Assembly (NCBI GenBank): GCA_018261895.1 | Contig: JAGTRT010000009.1 | Span: 39,509 to 103,508 of the forward strand | Length of the DNA: 64,000 bases | Direction: 5' to 3' | Origin: Pseudomonadota bacterium | GTDB taxonomy: Bacteria > Pseudomonadota > Gammaproteobacteria > Burkholderiales > Rhodocyclaceae | Shown: positions 47,407-56,503 of the stretch, piece after piece | How the letters are laid out: the number at the start of each line of letters is the position of its first letter | Numbering within the stretch: the first letter of the stretch is position 1 | The notes under the pieces: model-generated | Databases searched by the model: none | The model's input: only the letters and a program-made list of their open reading frames with translations | What the model was told of the DNA's origin: nothing | Position numbers and translations under genes: made by a program

Positions 47407-49137
47407 ATGGCGCAGGGATCGAGCAATAACGATGCATTCGCGGGTTCTGCCGCCCAGTTCATGCAGAACGGGCAGCAGATGATGCAGCAGTTCATGGATT
47501 ATCTGGGCAAGGCCGGTGCTCCGGCGGGGGTTGCGACACCGCCACCCGTTGATCCGCAGGCCCTGACGGCGCTGCAAAAGCAGTTCATGGATCAGCAGAT
47601 GTCGCTCTGGCAGGCCATGCTCAACAAAAAGCCGGGGCAGGAGCCCGCCTTCAAGGTGGCGCCGGAGCCGGGCGACCGTCGTTTCTCGGCGGCAGAGTGG
47701 AAAGACAGCCCGATCTACGATTACCTGCACCAGGCCTATCTGCTCAATACCCAGTATCTGAAGCAGATGGTCGAAGTGATTCCGGCGCAGGACAACAAGG
47801 CCAAGGATCGCATGCGCTTCCTGGCGCGCCAGATTGCCGATGCCATGGCGCCGTCCAATTTTGCCGCGACCAATCCGGAATTCATCAAGCTGGCGCTGGA
47901 AACCAAGGGCCAGAGCATTACCGACGGCATCAACAATCTGCTCAAGGATTTCGAGAAGGGCCGCATTTCGATGACCGACGAATCGGTCTTCGAGGTGGGC
48001 AAGAATATCGCGACCACCGAAGGCGCCGTCGTCTACGAAAACGACGTGATGCAGCTGATCCAGTATTCGCCGCTGACGCCCAAGGTCGGCACGCGGCCGT
48101 TGCTGGTCGTGCCGCCCTGCATCAACAAGTTCTACATCATGGACCTGCAGCCGGACAACTCGCTGATCCGCTTCATGATCGAGCAGGGCAATACCGTTTT
48201 CCTCGTTTCGTGGCGTAATCCCAAAGAGGCAGAAGGGCATCTGGGTTGGGACGATTATGTCGAGCGTGGCCCGATTGCGGCCTTGAACGTCGTTCGCGAA
48301 ATCACCAAGGTCAAGCAACTCAATGTCCTCGGCTTCTGTGTCGGCGGCACCATTGTGACCTCCGCTCTGGCGGTGCTCAAGGCGCGCGGCGAAGAACCGG
48401 CAGCTTCCCTGACGCTGCTGACGACCCTGCTCGATTTTACCGATACCGGTGAAATCGGCCTTTTCATTGACGAGCAGGGCATCAAGGCGCGTGAAGGTAC
48501 GATCGGCAAGGGTGGCCTGCTGCCTGCCCGCGATCTGCAGAATACCTTCTCGTTCCTGCGCGCCAACGATCTGGTCTGGAATTACGTGACGGGCAACTAC
48601 CTGAAAGGCCAGAAGCCGCAGGCCTTCGACCTGTTGTACTGGAACTCGGATTCGACCAACCTGCCGGGGCCGTTCGCCTGCTGGTACATGCGCAACATGT
48701 ATCTCGAGAACAATCTGCGGGTGCCCGGCAAGCTGGCCATGTGCGGAACAACGGTCGACCTCGGCAAGCTCGACATGCCGGTCTATTTGCTGGCGACGCG
48801 CGAGGATCATATCGTGCCCTGGCAATCCGCCTACCTGAGCACGGGCATCCTCGGCGGCAAGGTGCGTTTCGTCCTTGGTGCATCCGGCCATATTGCCGGT
48901 GTGATCAACCCGGTCAGCAAGAACAAGCGCAGCTACTGGGTGAATGAGGATGTGAAGGTCGACGCCGACAGCTGGCTGGCGGCGGCAGAAGAAAAGAAGG
49001 GAAGCTGGTGGGCCGATTGGGCCGCCTGGCTCAAACCGTTGTCCGGAGAACAGCGGGCACCGCGCAAACCTGGAAACGCCAAATACAAGCCGATCGAACC
49101 GGCACCAGGCAGATACGTCAGGGAACGTGCGGTATAA
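47407..49137 (+). CDS. phaC: Class I poly(3-hydroxyalkanoate) synthase
   Basis: VPPCINKFYIMDLQPDNSLIRFMIEQGNTVFLVSWRNP; lipase-like box GFCVGGT. Confidence 0.96.
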   Translation: MAQGSSNNDAFAGSAAQFMQNGQQMMQQFMDYLGKAGAPAGVATPPPVDPQALTALQKQFMDQQMSLWQAMLNKKPGQEPAFKVAPEPGDRRFSAAEWKDSPIYDYLHQAYLLNTQYLKQMVEVIPAQDNKAKDRMRFLARQIADAMAPSNFAATNPEFIKLALETKGQSITDGINNLLKDFEKGRISMTDESVFEVGKNIATTEGAVVYENDVMQLIQYSPLTPKVGTRPLLVVPPCINKFYIMDLQPDNSLIRFMIEQGNTVFLVSWRNPKEAEGHLGWDDYVERGPIAALNVVREITKVKQLNVLGFCVGGTIVTSALAVLKARGEEPAASLTLLTTLLDFTDTGEIGLFIDEQGIKAREGTIGKGGLLPARDLQNTFSFLRANDLVWNYVTGNYLKGQKPQAFDLLYWNSDSTNLPGPFACWYMRNMYLENNLRVPGKLAMCGTTVDLGKLDMPVYLLATREDHIVPWQSAYLSTGILGGKVRFVLGASGHIAGVINPVSKNKRSYWVNEDVKVDADSWLAAAEEKKGSWWADWAAWLKPLSGEQRAPRKPGNAKYKPIEPAPGRYVRERAV

Positions 49138-49161
49138 AAACTTCTCGATGAGGGTATAACA

Positions 49162-49902
49162 ATGTCGCGAGTTGCATTGGTTACGGGCGGAATGGGCGGT
49201 CTCGGCGAGGCCGTCTGCATCAAGTTGGCAGCGCTTGGTTACAAGGTGGTGACCACCTATTCACCGGGCAATGCGAAGGTTCAGGATTGGCTCAAGGCCA
49301 TGAACAACATGGGTTACGGCTTCAAGGCCTACCCGTGCGATGTGACCGATTTCGATTCGGCCCATCAATGCGTGGAGACGGTGAGCAAGGAGGTCGGTCC
49401 GGTCGATGTGCTGGTCAATAACGCCGGCATCACACGCGACATGACCTTCAAGAAAATGACGAAATCGGACTGGGATGCGGTCATGCACACCAACCTCGAC
49501 TCCGTGTTCAACATGACCAAGCAGGTCATGGATGGCATGATCGAGCGCAAGTGGGGCCGCGTCATCAATGTCTCGTCGGTGAATGGCCAGAAAGGCGCTT
49601 TCGGCCAGACCAACTACTCGGCGGCCAAGGCCGGCATGCATGGTTTTACCAAGGCGCTGGCGCTGGAAGTAGCCAAGCAGGGCGTGACCGTCAATACGAT
49701 TTCCCCGGGCTACATCGGCACCAAGATGGTGACGGCGATTCCGCAGGAAATCCTCGATTCGAAAATTCTGCCGCAGATCCCGGTCAATCGCCTGGGCAAG
49801 CCGGAAGAAATCGCCGGCCTGGTGGCTTACCTCGCTTCCGACGAAGCGGCGTTCGTGACCGGCGCCAATATTTCCATCAACGGTGGTCAGCACATGTTCT
49901 GA
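49162..49902 (+). CDS. phaB: Acetoacetyl-CoA reductase
   Basis: SDR: VTGGMGGLGEAVC, NNAGITRDMTFKKM, YSAAKAGMHGFTKALA. Confidence 0.93.
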   Translation: MSRVALVTGGMGGLGEAVCIKLAALGYKVVTTYSPGNAKVQDWLKAMNNMGYGFKAYPCDVTDFDSAHQCVETVSKEVGPVDVLVNNAGITRDMTFKKMTKSDWDAVMHTNLDSVFNMTKQVMDGMIERKWGRVINVSSVNGQKGAFGQTNYSAAKAGMHGFTKALALEVAKQGVTVNTISPGYIGTKMVTAIPQEILDSKILPQIPVNRLGKPEEIAGLVAYLASDEAAFVTGANISINGGQHMF

Positions 49903-49951
49903 CCGACGTAATTTTTTACCCCGCTCTAATTTAATCAAGGAAGGAAAAACT

Positions 49952-50695
49952 ATGACACAACGTGTTGCTCTCGTTACCGGCGCTATGGGTGGTCTTGGAA
50001 CCGCAATCTGCCAGGAACTGGCCAAGGCAGGTCACAAGGTCGTTGCCGCCTATCATCCGGAATTCGACAACAAGGACGCTTGGCTGGGTGAAATGTCTGC
50101 TGCCGGTTTCAGCGATTTCGTCTGCGTCGCCGGCGACGTCTCCAAACTGGAAGACTGCCAGAAGATGGTTGCCGAAGCTGAAGCCGCTTGCGGTCAGGTC
50201 GACATCCTGATCAACAACGCCGGTATCACCCGTGACCGCATGTTCGCCAAGATGGAACGCGACGGCTGGGATGCCGTGATCGCGACCAACCTGACCTCGC
50301 TGTTCAACATGACCAAGCAAGTCTCCGCCAAGATGGCCGAGCGTGGCTGGGGCCGTATCGTCAACATCTCCTCCGTCAACGGCGTCAAGGGTCAGGCTGG
50401 CCAGACCAACTACTCCGCTGCCAAGGCTGGCGTGATCGGCTTCACCAAGGCACTGGCTGCCGAACTGGCCGCCAAGGGCGTGACTGTCAACGCCATCGCC
50501 CCGGGCTATGTCGCGACCAAGATGGTCATGGCCATCAAGCCGGAAGTTCTGCAGACCATCGTTGACTCCGTCCCGATGAAGCGCCTGGCCAAGCCGGAAG
50601 AAATCGGCTACGCCTGTGCCTACCTGTCGAACGACCTGTCTGGCTTCACCACCGGCGCCACGATCAACATCAATGGCGGTCTGTACTACCAGTAA
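49952..50695 (+). CDS. phaB: Acetoacetyl-CoA reductase, tandem paralogue
   Basis: MTQRVALVTGAMGGLGTAICQEL, NNAGITRDRMFAKMERDGWDAV, YSAAKAGVIGFTKALA. Confidence 0.93.
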   Translation: MTQRVALVTGAMGGLGTAICQELAKAGHKVVAAYHPEFDNKDAWLGEMSAAGFSDFVCVAGDVSKLEDCQKMVAEAEAACGQVDILINNAGITRDRMFAKMERDGWDAVIATNLTSLFNMTKQVSAKMAERGWGRIVNISSVNGVKGQAGQTNYSAAKAGVIGFTKALAAELAAKGVTVNAIAPGYVATKMVMAIKPEVLQTIVDSVPMKRLAKPEEIGYACAYLSNDLSGFTTGATININGGLYYQ

Positions 50696-50700
50696 AACAG

Positions 50701-50748
50701 TGTTGCGGCATTCAGCATGAAATATTGCTGAATTTCTGCGATGCAACA
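50701..50748. other. TGC-rich imperfect hairpin downstream of phaB2
   Basis: TGTTGC...ATTCAGCA-tgaaatat-TGCTGAAT...GCAACA nested arms. Confidence 0.5.
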
Positions 50749-50751
50749 GGA

Positions 50752-50780
50752 ACGGGCGCCCTAAAGCGCCCGTTTTTTTT
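50752..50780 (+). terminator. Rho-independent terminator
   Basis: acGGGCGCcctaaaGCGCCCgttttttttt. Confidence 0.85.
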
Positions 50781-50826
50781 GCTATAATGTTGCGCTGCAC
50801 ACAAACTCGTCCTGAAGGATCAAAGC

Positions 50827-51384
50827 ATGTCGGAACCGGTACGCCTGATCAAGAAATACCCCAATCGTCGTCTTTACGATACCAAGACGAGTGCGTACAT
50901 CACGCTGGGCGATGTGAAGGAACTGGTTCTCAAGTTCGAGGCCTTCAAGGTCGTCGACGCCAAGACCAATGAGGATCTGACGCGCAGCATCCTGCTTCAG
51001 ATCATTCTCGAGGAAGAATCCGGCGGCATGCCGATGTTCTCGAGCGAACTGCTCTCCGGGTTCATTCGCTTCTACGGCAGCACGATGCAGGGCATGCTCG
51101 GCAAGTACCTCGAGAACAACATGCGGACCTTCGTCGATTTCCAGGGCAAGCTGCAGGAGCAGTCGCGTACCCTGTACGGTCCGAACGGTGGCGACACCAC
51201 GCACATGCAGACGGATTTCTGGAACCAGTTCCTGAATTTCCAGCAGCCGGCCATGCAGAACATGATGACGGCCTACATGGACCAGTCGAAGAAAATGTTC
51301 CAGTCGATGCAGGACCAGATGAAGAACCAGACGCGGACGATGTTCACCGGCTTCCAGTACAACCCGGGCGACAAGACCGAGTAG
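50827..51384 (+). CDS. phaR: PHA synthesis repressor
   Basis: RLIKKYPNRRLYDTKTSAYITLGDVKELVLKFEAFKVVDAKTNEDLTRSILLQIILEEE. Confidence 0.95.
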   Translation: MSEPVRLIKKYPNRRLYDTKTSAYITLGDVKELVLKFEAFKVVDAKTNEDLTRSILLQIILEEESGGMPMFSSELLSGFIRFYGSTMQGMLGKYLENNMRTFVDFQGKLQEQSRTLYGPNGGDTTHMQTDFWNQFLNFQQPAMQNMMTAYMDQSKKMFQSMQDQMKNQTRTMFTGFQYNPGDKTE

Positions 51385-51413
51385 TTTCGCCAGGGCCGTG
51401 ATCGGCCCGGCAA

Positions 51414-51449
51414 AATTTCAATTTTGGCTGTTTTTTCCGGTTGACCGTC
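51414..51449 (-). repeat. 36-nt dispersed element, copy 6
   Basis: Minus strand gacggtcaaccggaaaaaacagccaaaattgaaatt, in the convergent phaR/kup gap. Confidence 0.9.
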
Positions 51450-51459
51450 AGATCGTGTT

Positions 51460-53337
51460 TTACAGCACGATCTGCGCCCCCAACTCGACCACGCGATTCG
51501 ACGGAATCCGGAAGTAGGCTGTCGCGCTGCCGGCGTTGCGGAACAGGGCGACGAAGAGCAGTTCGCGCCAGTAGGCCATGTCCGATTTGAGTTTCGGAAT
51601 CAGCGTTTCGCGTCCGAGGAAAAACGAGGCGTCCATCATGTCGATGTGCAGCCCCGCGTCGGCGCAGAGCGCAAGGGCGGCCGGGATGTCCGGTTCATCC
51701 TTGTAGCCGTATTGCACGACGACTTGCGCGAAGTTGCCGTCCAGCTTGCTGACTTCGATGCGGTCGATATCCGGCACGTAGGGCACGTCGAAGACCGACA
51801 CGCTGAGAACGACCACCTGCTCGTGCAGTGTCTTGAAATGCTTGAGGCTGTGCAGCAGCGCATGCGGCACGGCTTCCGGATTGGGCGTCATGAAGATCGC
51901 CGTGCCGGGTACCCGCTCGATGCCGCTGCCGGCGATGTCCTGGATGAAGGGCTTGAGTTCCAGGGCTTCGGCCGCCATGCGTTCGTGCAGCAACTCGCGG
52001 CCCCGTTTCCAGGTGGTCAGCAGGATGAAGACGCCCAAGCCGAAGACGAGCGGGAACCAGCCGCCATCGGGAATCTTGACCGAATTGGCGAGGAAGAATC
52101 CAAGGTCGATGATGATGAAAGGCAGGGCGCCGAGCACGGCGCGCACGGGGCTCCATTGCCACAGGCGGATGGCGACGGCGATGGCCAGCAGGTTGGTGAT
52201 CAGCATCGTGCCGGTCACCGCGATGCCATAGGCCGCCGCCAGATTGGACGAGGTCTGGAAGCCGATGACCAGGCCAATGATGGCGACCAGCAACAGCCAG
52301 TTGATCGCTGGCAGGTAGATCTGGCCGATCTCGCGGTCTGACGTATGCTGGATTTCCAGACGCGGCGTGTAGCCGAGCTGGATGGCCTGCTGGGTGATAG
52401 AGAAGGCGCCGGAAATCACCGCCTGCGAGGCGATGATGGTTGCCACCGTAGACAGGATGACGAGCGGCGACAGCGCCCATTCCGGAGCGAGCCGGTAGAA
52501 CGGATTCTCGACGGCGCCGGGATTGTCGAGCAGCAAGGCTCCCTGGCCGAAGTAGTTGATGATCAGTGCCGGCAGCACGTAGCCCAGCCAGGCGTACTGG
52601 ATCGGCTTGGCGCCAAAGTGCCCCATGTCGGCATACAGCGCCTCGGCGCCGGTGATGCAGAGGACGACGGCGCCCAGCGCGAAGAAGCCGAGCACCGAAT
52701 TGCCGAACAGGAAATTGATGCCATAAACCGGGTTGACCGCAGCCAGGACCGCCGGGTGCTCAATGATCGCGACGCCGCCGAGCAGGGCCAGCACGGCGAA
52801 CCAGATCAGCATGATGGGCCCGAACAGCGCGCCGACGCTGGCCGTACCCCGGCGCTGGATAAAAAAGAGCCCGACCAGAATGACCAGCGTGATCGGCTGG
52901 ATGTACGGTTTGAAAGCGGGCGTGATCAGTTCCAGACCTTCGACCGCCGAGAGCACCGAAATGGCCGGCGTGATGACGCCGTCGCCGTAGAACAGCGCAG
53001 CCCCGAACAGCCCGAGCGCGATGAGCAGCTTGTGCCGGCGCGAGGCCGGGTCGCCGTTGTGCAGGGCCAGCGTCATCAGCGCAATGATGCCGCCTTCACC
53101 CTTGTTGTTGGCGCGCATGATGAAAGACACGTACTTGAGCGTGACGACGATGATCAGCGACCAGAGGAACAGCGACAGGATGCCGAGCACGTTCTCTGGC
53201 GTGATCGGCACCGGATGGTGGGCGCCGCCGAAGACTTCCTTGATCGAATAGAGCGGGCTGGTGCCGATGTCGCCATAAACAATGCCGAGCGCGGCCAGGG
53301 TCAGCGTCGCCAGACGCTTGTTGTCAGAGGTTTGCAT
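51460..53337 (-). CDS. kup: Low-affinity potassium transporter Kup
   Basis: LTLAALGIVYGDIGTSPLYSIKEVFGG; GGIIALMTLAL; FGAALFYGDGVITPAISVLSAVEGL. Confidence 0.96.
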   Translation of the reverse strand: MQTSDNKRLATLTLAALGIVYGDIGTSPLYSIKEVFGGAHHPVPITPENVLGILSLFLWSLIIVVTLKYVSFIMRANNKGEGGIIALMTLALHNGDPASRRHKLLIALGLFGAALFYGDGVITPAISVLSAVEGLELITPAFKPYIQPITLVILVGLFFIQRRGTASVGALFGPIMLIWFAVLALLGGVAIIEHPAVLAAVNPVYGINFLFGNSVLGFFALGAVVLCITGAEALYADMGHFGAKPIQYAWLGYVLPALIINYFGQGALLLDNPGAVENPFYRLAPEWALSPLVILSTVATIIASQAVISGAFSITQQAIQLGYTPRLEIQHTSDREIGQIYLPAINWLLLVAIIGLVIGFQTSSNLAAAYGIAVTGTMLITNLLAIAVAIRLWQWSPVRAVLGALPFIIIDLGFFLANSVKIPDGGWFPLVFGLGVFILLTTWKRGRELLHERMAAEALELKPFIQDIAGSGIERVPGTAIFMTPNPEAVPHALLHSLKHFKTLHEQVVVLSVSVFDVPYVPDIDRIEVSKLDGNFAQVVVQYGYKDEPDIPAALALCADAGLHIDMMDASFFLGRETLIPKLKSDMAYWRELLFVALFRNAGSATAYFRIPSNRVVELGAQIVL

Positions 53338-53346
53338 GGAGATTCC

Positions 53347-54039
53347 TTACGGCTGGAAGCGGTAGCCGACGCCGGTTTCGGTCAGGAAGTGGCGGGGCTG
53401 GGTGGGATCGTTTTCAAGTTTCTGGCGCAGGTGGCCGACGTAGACCCGCAGGTAATGGCTGCTCTCGACGTAGGACGGCCCCCAGATTTCGCGCAGCAGG
53501 TTGCGCTGGGTCAGCACCTTGCCGGGATGGCCGAGCAGGGTGGAGAGCAGGCGGTATTCAATGGGCGTCAAATGCACCGCCTGGCCGCCGCGCAAAACCA
53601 GACGGCGGGACAAATCGACTACGACGTCGCCGAATTCGACGACGGGCGTTGCAGCTTCGCCTCTGCGCAGGCGGCGTCGCAACAGGGCACGGACGCGGGC
53701 GCGCAGTTCGCCGACGCTGAACGGCTTGGTCAGGTAGTCGTCGGCGCCGGCGTCGAGGGCGTCGATCTTGTCGTTTTCCTGCGTGCGCGCCGAGAGGATG
53801 AGGACCGGGACTTCCGACCAGCCGCGCAGGTCGCGGATCAGGTCGATGCCGTTGCCGTCGGGCAGGCCGAGGTCGAGGATGAGCAGATCGGGCTTCTGGA
53901 CGCCGGCCTCGATCAGGCCACCGGCCATCGTTTCGGCTTCGATTACCGAACAGCCTTCCTCCTCGACGGCGGCCCGGACGAAGCGGCGGATAGTCTTTTC
54001 ATCCTCGATGAGCAGCACCTTGGGTTTCGGCGTGTTCAT
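53347..54039 (-). CDS. kdpE: KdpE-like response regulator
   Basis: PKVLLIEDEKTIRRFVRAAVEEEG; SSHYLRVYVGHLRQKLENDPTQPRHFLTETGVGYRF. Confidence 0.92.
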   Translation of the reverse strand: MNTPKPKVLLIEDEKTIRRFVRAAVEEEGCSVIEAETMAGGLIEAGVQKPDLLILDLGLPDGNGIDLIRDLRGWSEVPVLILSARTQENDKIDALDAGADDYLTKPFSVGELRARVRALLRRRLRRGEAATPVVEFGDVVVDLSRRLVLRGGQAVHLTPIEYRLLSTLLGHPGKVLTQRNLLREIWGPSYVESSHYLRVYVGHLRQKLENDPTQPRHFLTETGVGYRFQP

Positions 54040-55595
54040 ACGCTTTCCTCCTCGAGGATCGGCGGCGTGCCGCGCGGCAGGGTGAAGCTGATGCTGGCGC
54101 CGCCTTCCGGCCGGTTGGTGGCGCGGATCGTGCCGCCATGGGCTTCGACAATCGCCCGGCAGATGGCCAGCCCGAGGCCGGTGCCCGGTTTGCCGGCAAC
54201 GCTGTCGCCGCGCACGAACATGTCGAACATCCTGTCGTTGTCAGTATCCGCCAGGCCGGGGCCGCGGTCGCTGATGCTCACTTCGATGAATTCCCCGGCC
54301 GGCTGCGCCGCGATGTCGATGTTGCTGCCCGGTGGTGCGTATTTGGCGGCGTTCTCGAGCAAATTGCAGAAGACGCGTTCGAGCAGCACGGCATCGAATT
54401 CGAGCAGTGGCAGGTCTGCCGGCAGTCTGACCTTGACCGGATGGGCGACGAGCGCGCTTTCGATGAGCTTGATGCTGGCCCCGATGACTTCTTCGAGCGG
54501 CTGCCATTCCCGGCGCAGCGTGATTTCGCCGGCATTGAGGCGCGCCATGTCGAGCAGGTTGCCGACCAGATTGGCCAGGCGTGCGGCCTGTTCGTGCATA
54601 GCCTGGGCGGTTTCCAGCGCCGTGTCGGGCAGCGTCGGCTTGATCAGGAACAGCGAATCGGCTAGCCCCACCAGCGCCGTCAGCGGCGTCCGCAAGTCGT
54701 GCGAAAGGGCCGACAGGATGGAGCTGCGCAGGCGCTCGGACACCATCTTGAGCTGCGTCGACTGCGCGACATCGACATAGTGGAGCCGTTCGAGCGCGAT
54801 GCCGATGAGTGAGGCCAGTGCTTCGAGCAGGGCGACCTGTTCGTCGGGCAGGCTGACAACTTCCGTCGGAAAGGCGATGGCAAGGACGCCACGGGTTCGC
54901 ATCGAGGCGCGCAGGGGCAGGTACAGCGAGGCATATCCGTTGGACAGTTCCTGATTGCGCACGGTCTTGCCGCTGTCCTCGGCAATGTTGGCGAGCAGCG
55001 GATCAATCTTGCAGTTTGGAGACGATCCCATTGCGACGGTCGGATGGCCCTGGTCGTCGGGCAACAGGATGAGCGATTCGGCAGCCAGTTGACCTTGCGT
55101 AAATGCGTGGCAAATTTCGACAACCTGCGCCTGGCTCAAGGCGCCGGCCAGTTGCCGGGCAACGTCGTACAGCGCTTGCGTGCGTAGTTCGCGGGTCAGG
55201 GCTTCGTGGGCCTTCTGTTTCAGGCCGGCGGCGAGGTGGCCGGTGATCAGGCCGGTGATGAGCATGACGGCAAAGGTCACCAGATACTGGATGTTTTCGA
55301 CAGCCAGCGAAAAGCGTGGCGGGACGAAAAAGATGTCGAACAGCAGGACGCCGAGAACTGAGGCAAGCACCGCACTGCCGCGCCCGAAAGTGATGGCGAC
55401 GAGCAATACCGTGAGCAGGAAGAGCATGACGATATTGGCGAGATCGAGATAACCGAGCAGCGGAGTAGCCACCAGCGTGGTGGTGGCGCAGGCCAGAACG
55501 GTGAGCAGCATGCGCTGCCAGGGCGTGAAGCGCTCGGGTAAAGACGGTGATCGGGATGTTTCGCTGTTCATGATTTTCTTTCTGAAAACCGACAA
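54036..55595 (-). CDS. KdpD-like sensor kinase lacking the N-terminal KdpD/Usp module
   Basis: DUF4118 TM region, GAF, H-box ALSHDLRTPLTALVGLADSL, G-box; only 519 aa. Confidence 0.85.
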   Translation of the reverse strand: MSVFRKKIMNSETSRSPSLPERFTPWQRMLLTVLACATTTLVATPLLGYLDLANIVMLFLLTVLLVAITFGRGSAVLASVLGVLLFDIFFVPPRFSLAVENIQYLVTFAVMLITGLITGHLAAGLKQKAHEALTRELRTQALYDVARQLAGALSQAQVVEICHAFTQGQLAAESLILLPDDQGHPTVAMGSSPNCKIDPLLANIAEDSGKTVRNQELSNGYASLYLPLRASMRTRGVLAIAFPTEVVSLPDEQVALLEALASLIGIALERLHYVDVAQSTQLKMVSERLRSSILSALSHDLRTPLTALVGLADSLFLIKPTLPDTALETAQAMHEQAARLANLVGNLLDMARLNAGEITLRREWQPLEEVIGASIKLIESALVAHPVKVRLPADLPLLEFDAVLLERVFCNLLENAAKYAPPGSNIDIAAQPAGEFIEVSISDRGPGLADTDNDRMFDMFVRGDSVAGKPGTGLGLAICRAIVEAHGGTIRATNRPEGGASISFTLPRGTPPILEEESV

Positions 55596-55821
55596 TGCCA
55601 GCGTACGTCGACTGGTCTAAAAACGATGCATATTCTCACCATCCCGGCGTAAAAATGTCGTAAAGATTGGGCGCGGAAAGTCGGGGTTGTATCGGCCGCG
55701 ACGTTGTCGCCGGGGCTGGATTTTGTCGGCGCCCGGAGCTATGGTGAATTCATATGCTGCTCGTGCGTTTGAACCTTCCGCGTGTCAGAATGTCTGTCTA
55801 GCTTCACCTCGGATTCGAAAA

Positions 55822-56169
55822 GTGAAAGAACGTCGCCGCTCCCCTCGTGTGTATCTCAAAGGCCATGTCCAGCTCAGCCTCGGTGGAAATCATCTGGATT
55901 TGCCGGCGGCCGACATTTCGGTGTCGGGTATCGGCGTCCTGGTGGATGCCAGCGTGCTGGGCGCCAAGCCGAGTGGTGAAGTGGGCGTCTGCCGGATCGA
56001 GTCGCCCGATCTGGGCGGACGCGTCGAAGCCTACGTCAGCATCATGCGCATTCGTCGCGTCGGCGAGCGCCGGCTGGTCGGCCTGCGCTTCGAATCGATC
56101 AGCGATGACGAGCTCGAACTGATCCGCGAATACAAACGGAAGTGCCGGGAAACCCCGGCAGTTTCGTGA
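55822..56169 (+). CDS. PilZ-domain c-di-GMP effector (GTG start proposed)
   Basis: KERRRSPRVYLKGHVQLSL...ADISVSGIGVLVDA (RxxxR ... [D/N]xSxxG). Confidence 0.8.
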   Translation: MKERRRSPRVYLKGHVQLSLGGNHLDLPAADISVSGIGVLVDASVLGAKPSGEVGVCRIESPDLGGRVEAYVSIMRIRRVGERRLVGLRFESISDDELELIREYKRKCRETPAVS

Positions 56170-56179
56170 TCGCTTTCGG

Positions 56180-56503
56180 TTACGGCCGGAAAAAGCTTTC
56201 CAGATCCTGGAAAACCGCATGGTCGGCGTTGTGCCGGCGGATCGCGATGACATCCTCCAGCTTTTCGACCTGCTTCATCATCTGCGCCAGCCGCTGGTCT
56301 TCGTTGACCAAGAGCCAGATGCGGCTCTGTCGTCCGTCGCCAACCGGCAGGCAGAGGATGCCTTCGACGTTGTAGGCGCGGCGCGAAAACAGGCCGACGA
56401 CGTGCGACATGACGCCGGCGTGATTATTGACGTCGATTTCCAGCACGGCGCGGGCCAGGGCGTTTTGTTCGTTACGGTTGATGGCGTTCATCTCAGGCTC
56501 CAA
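56180..56503 (-). CDS. ilvN: Acetolactate synthase small subunit (IlvN type)
   Basis: ALARAVLEIDVNNHAGVMSHVVGLFSRRAYNVEGILCLPVGDGRQSRIWLLV. Confidence 0.9.
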   Translation of the reverse strand: MEPEMNAINRNEQNALARAVLEIDVNNHAGVMSHVVGLFSRRAYNVEGILCLPVGDGRQSRIWLLVNEDQRLAQMMKQVEKLEDVIAIRRHNADHAVFQDLESFFRP

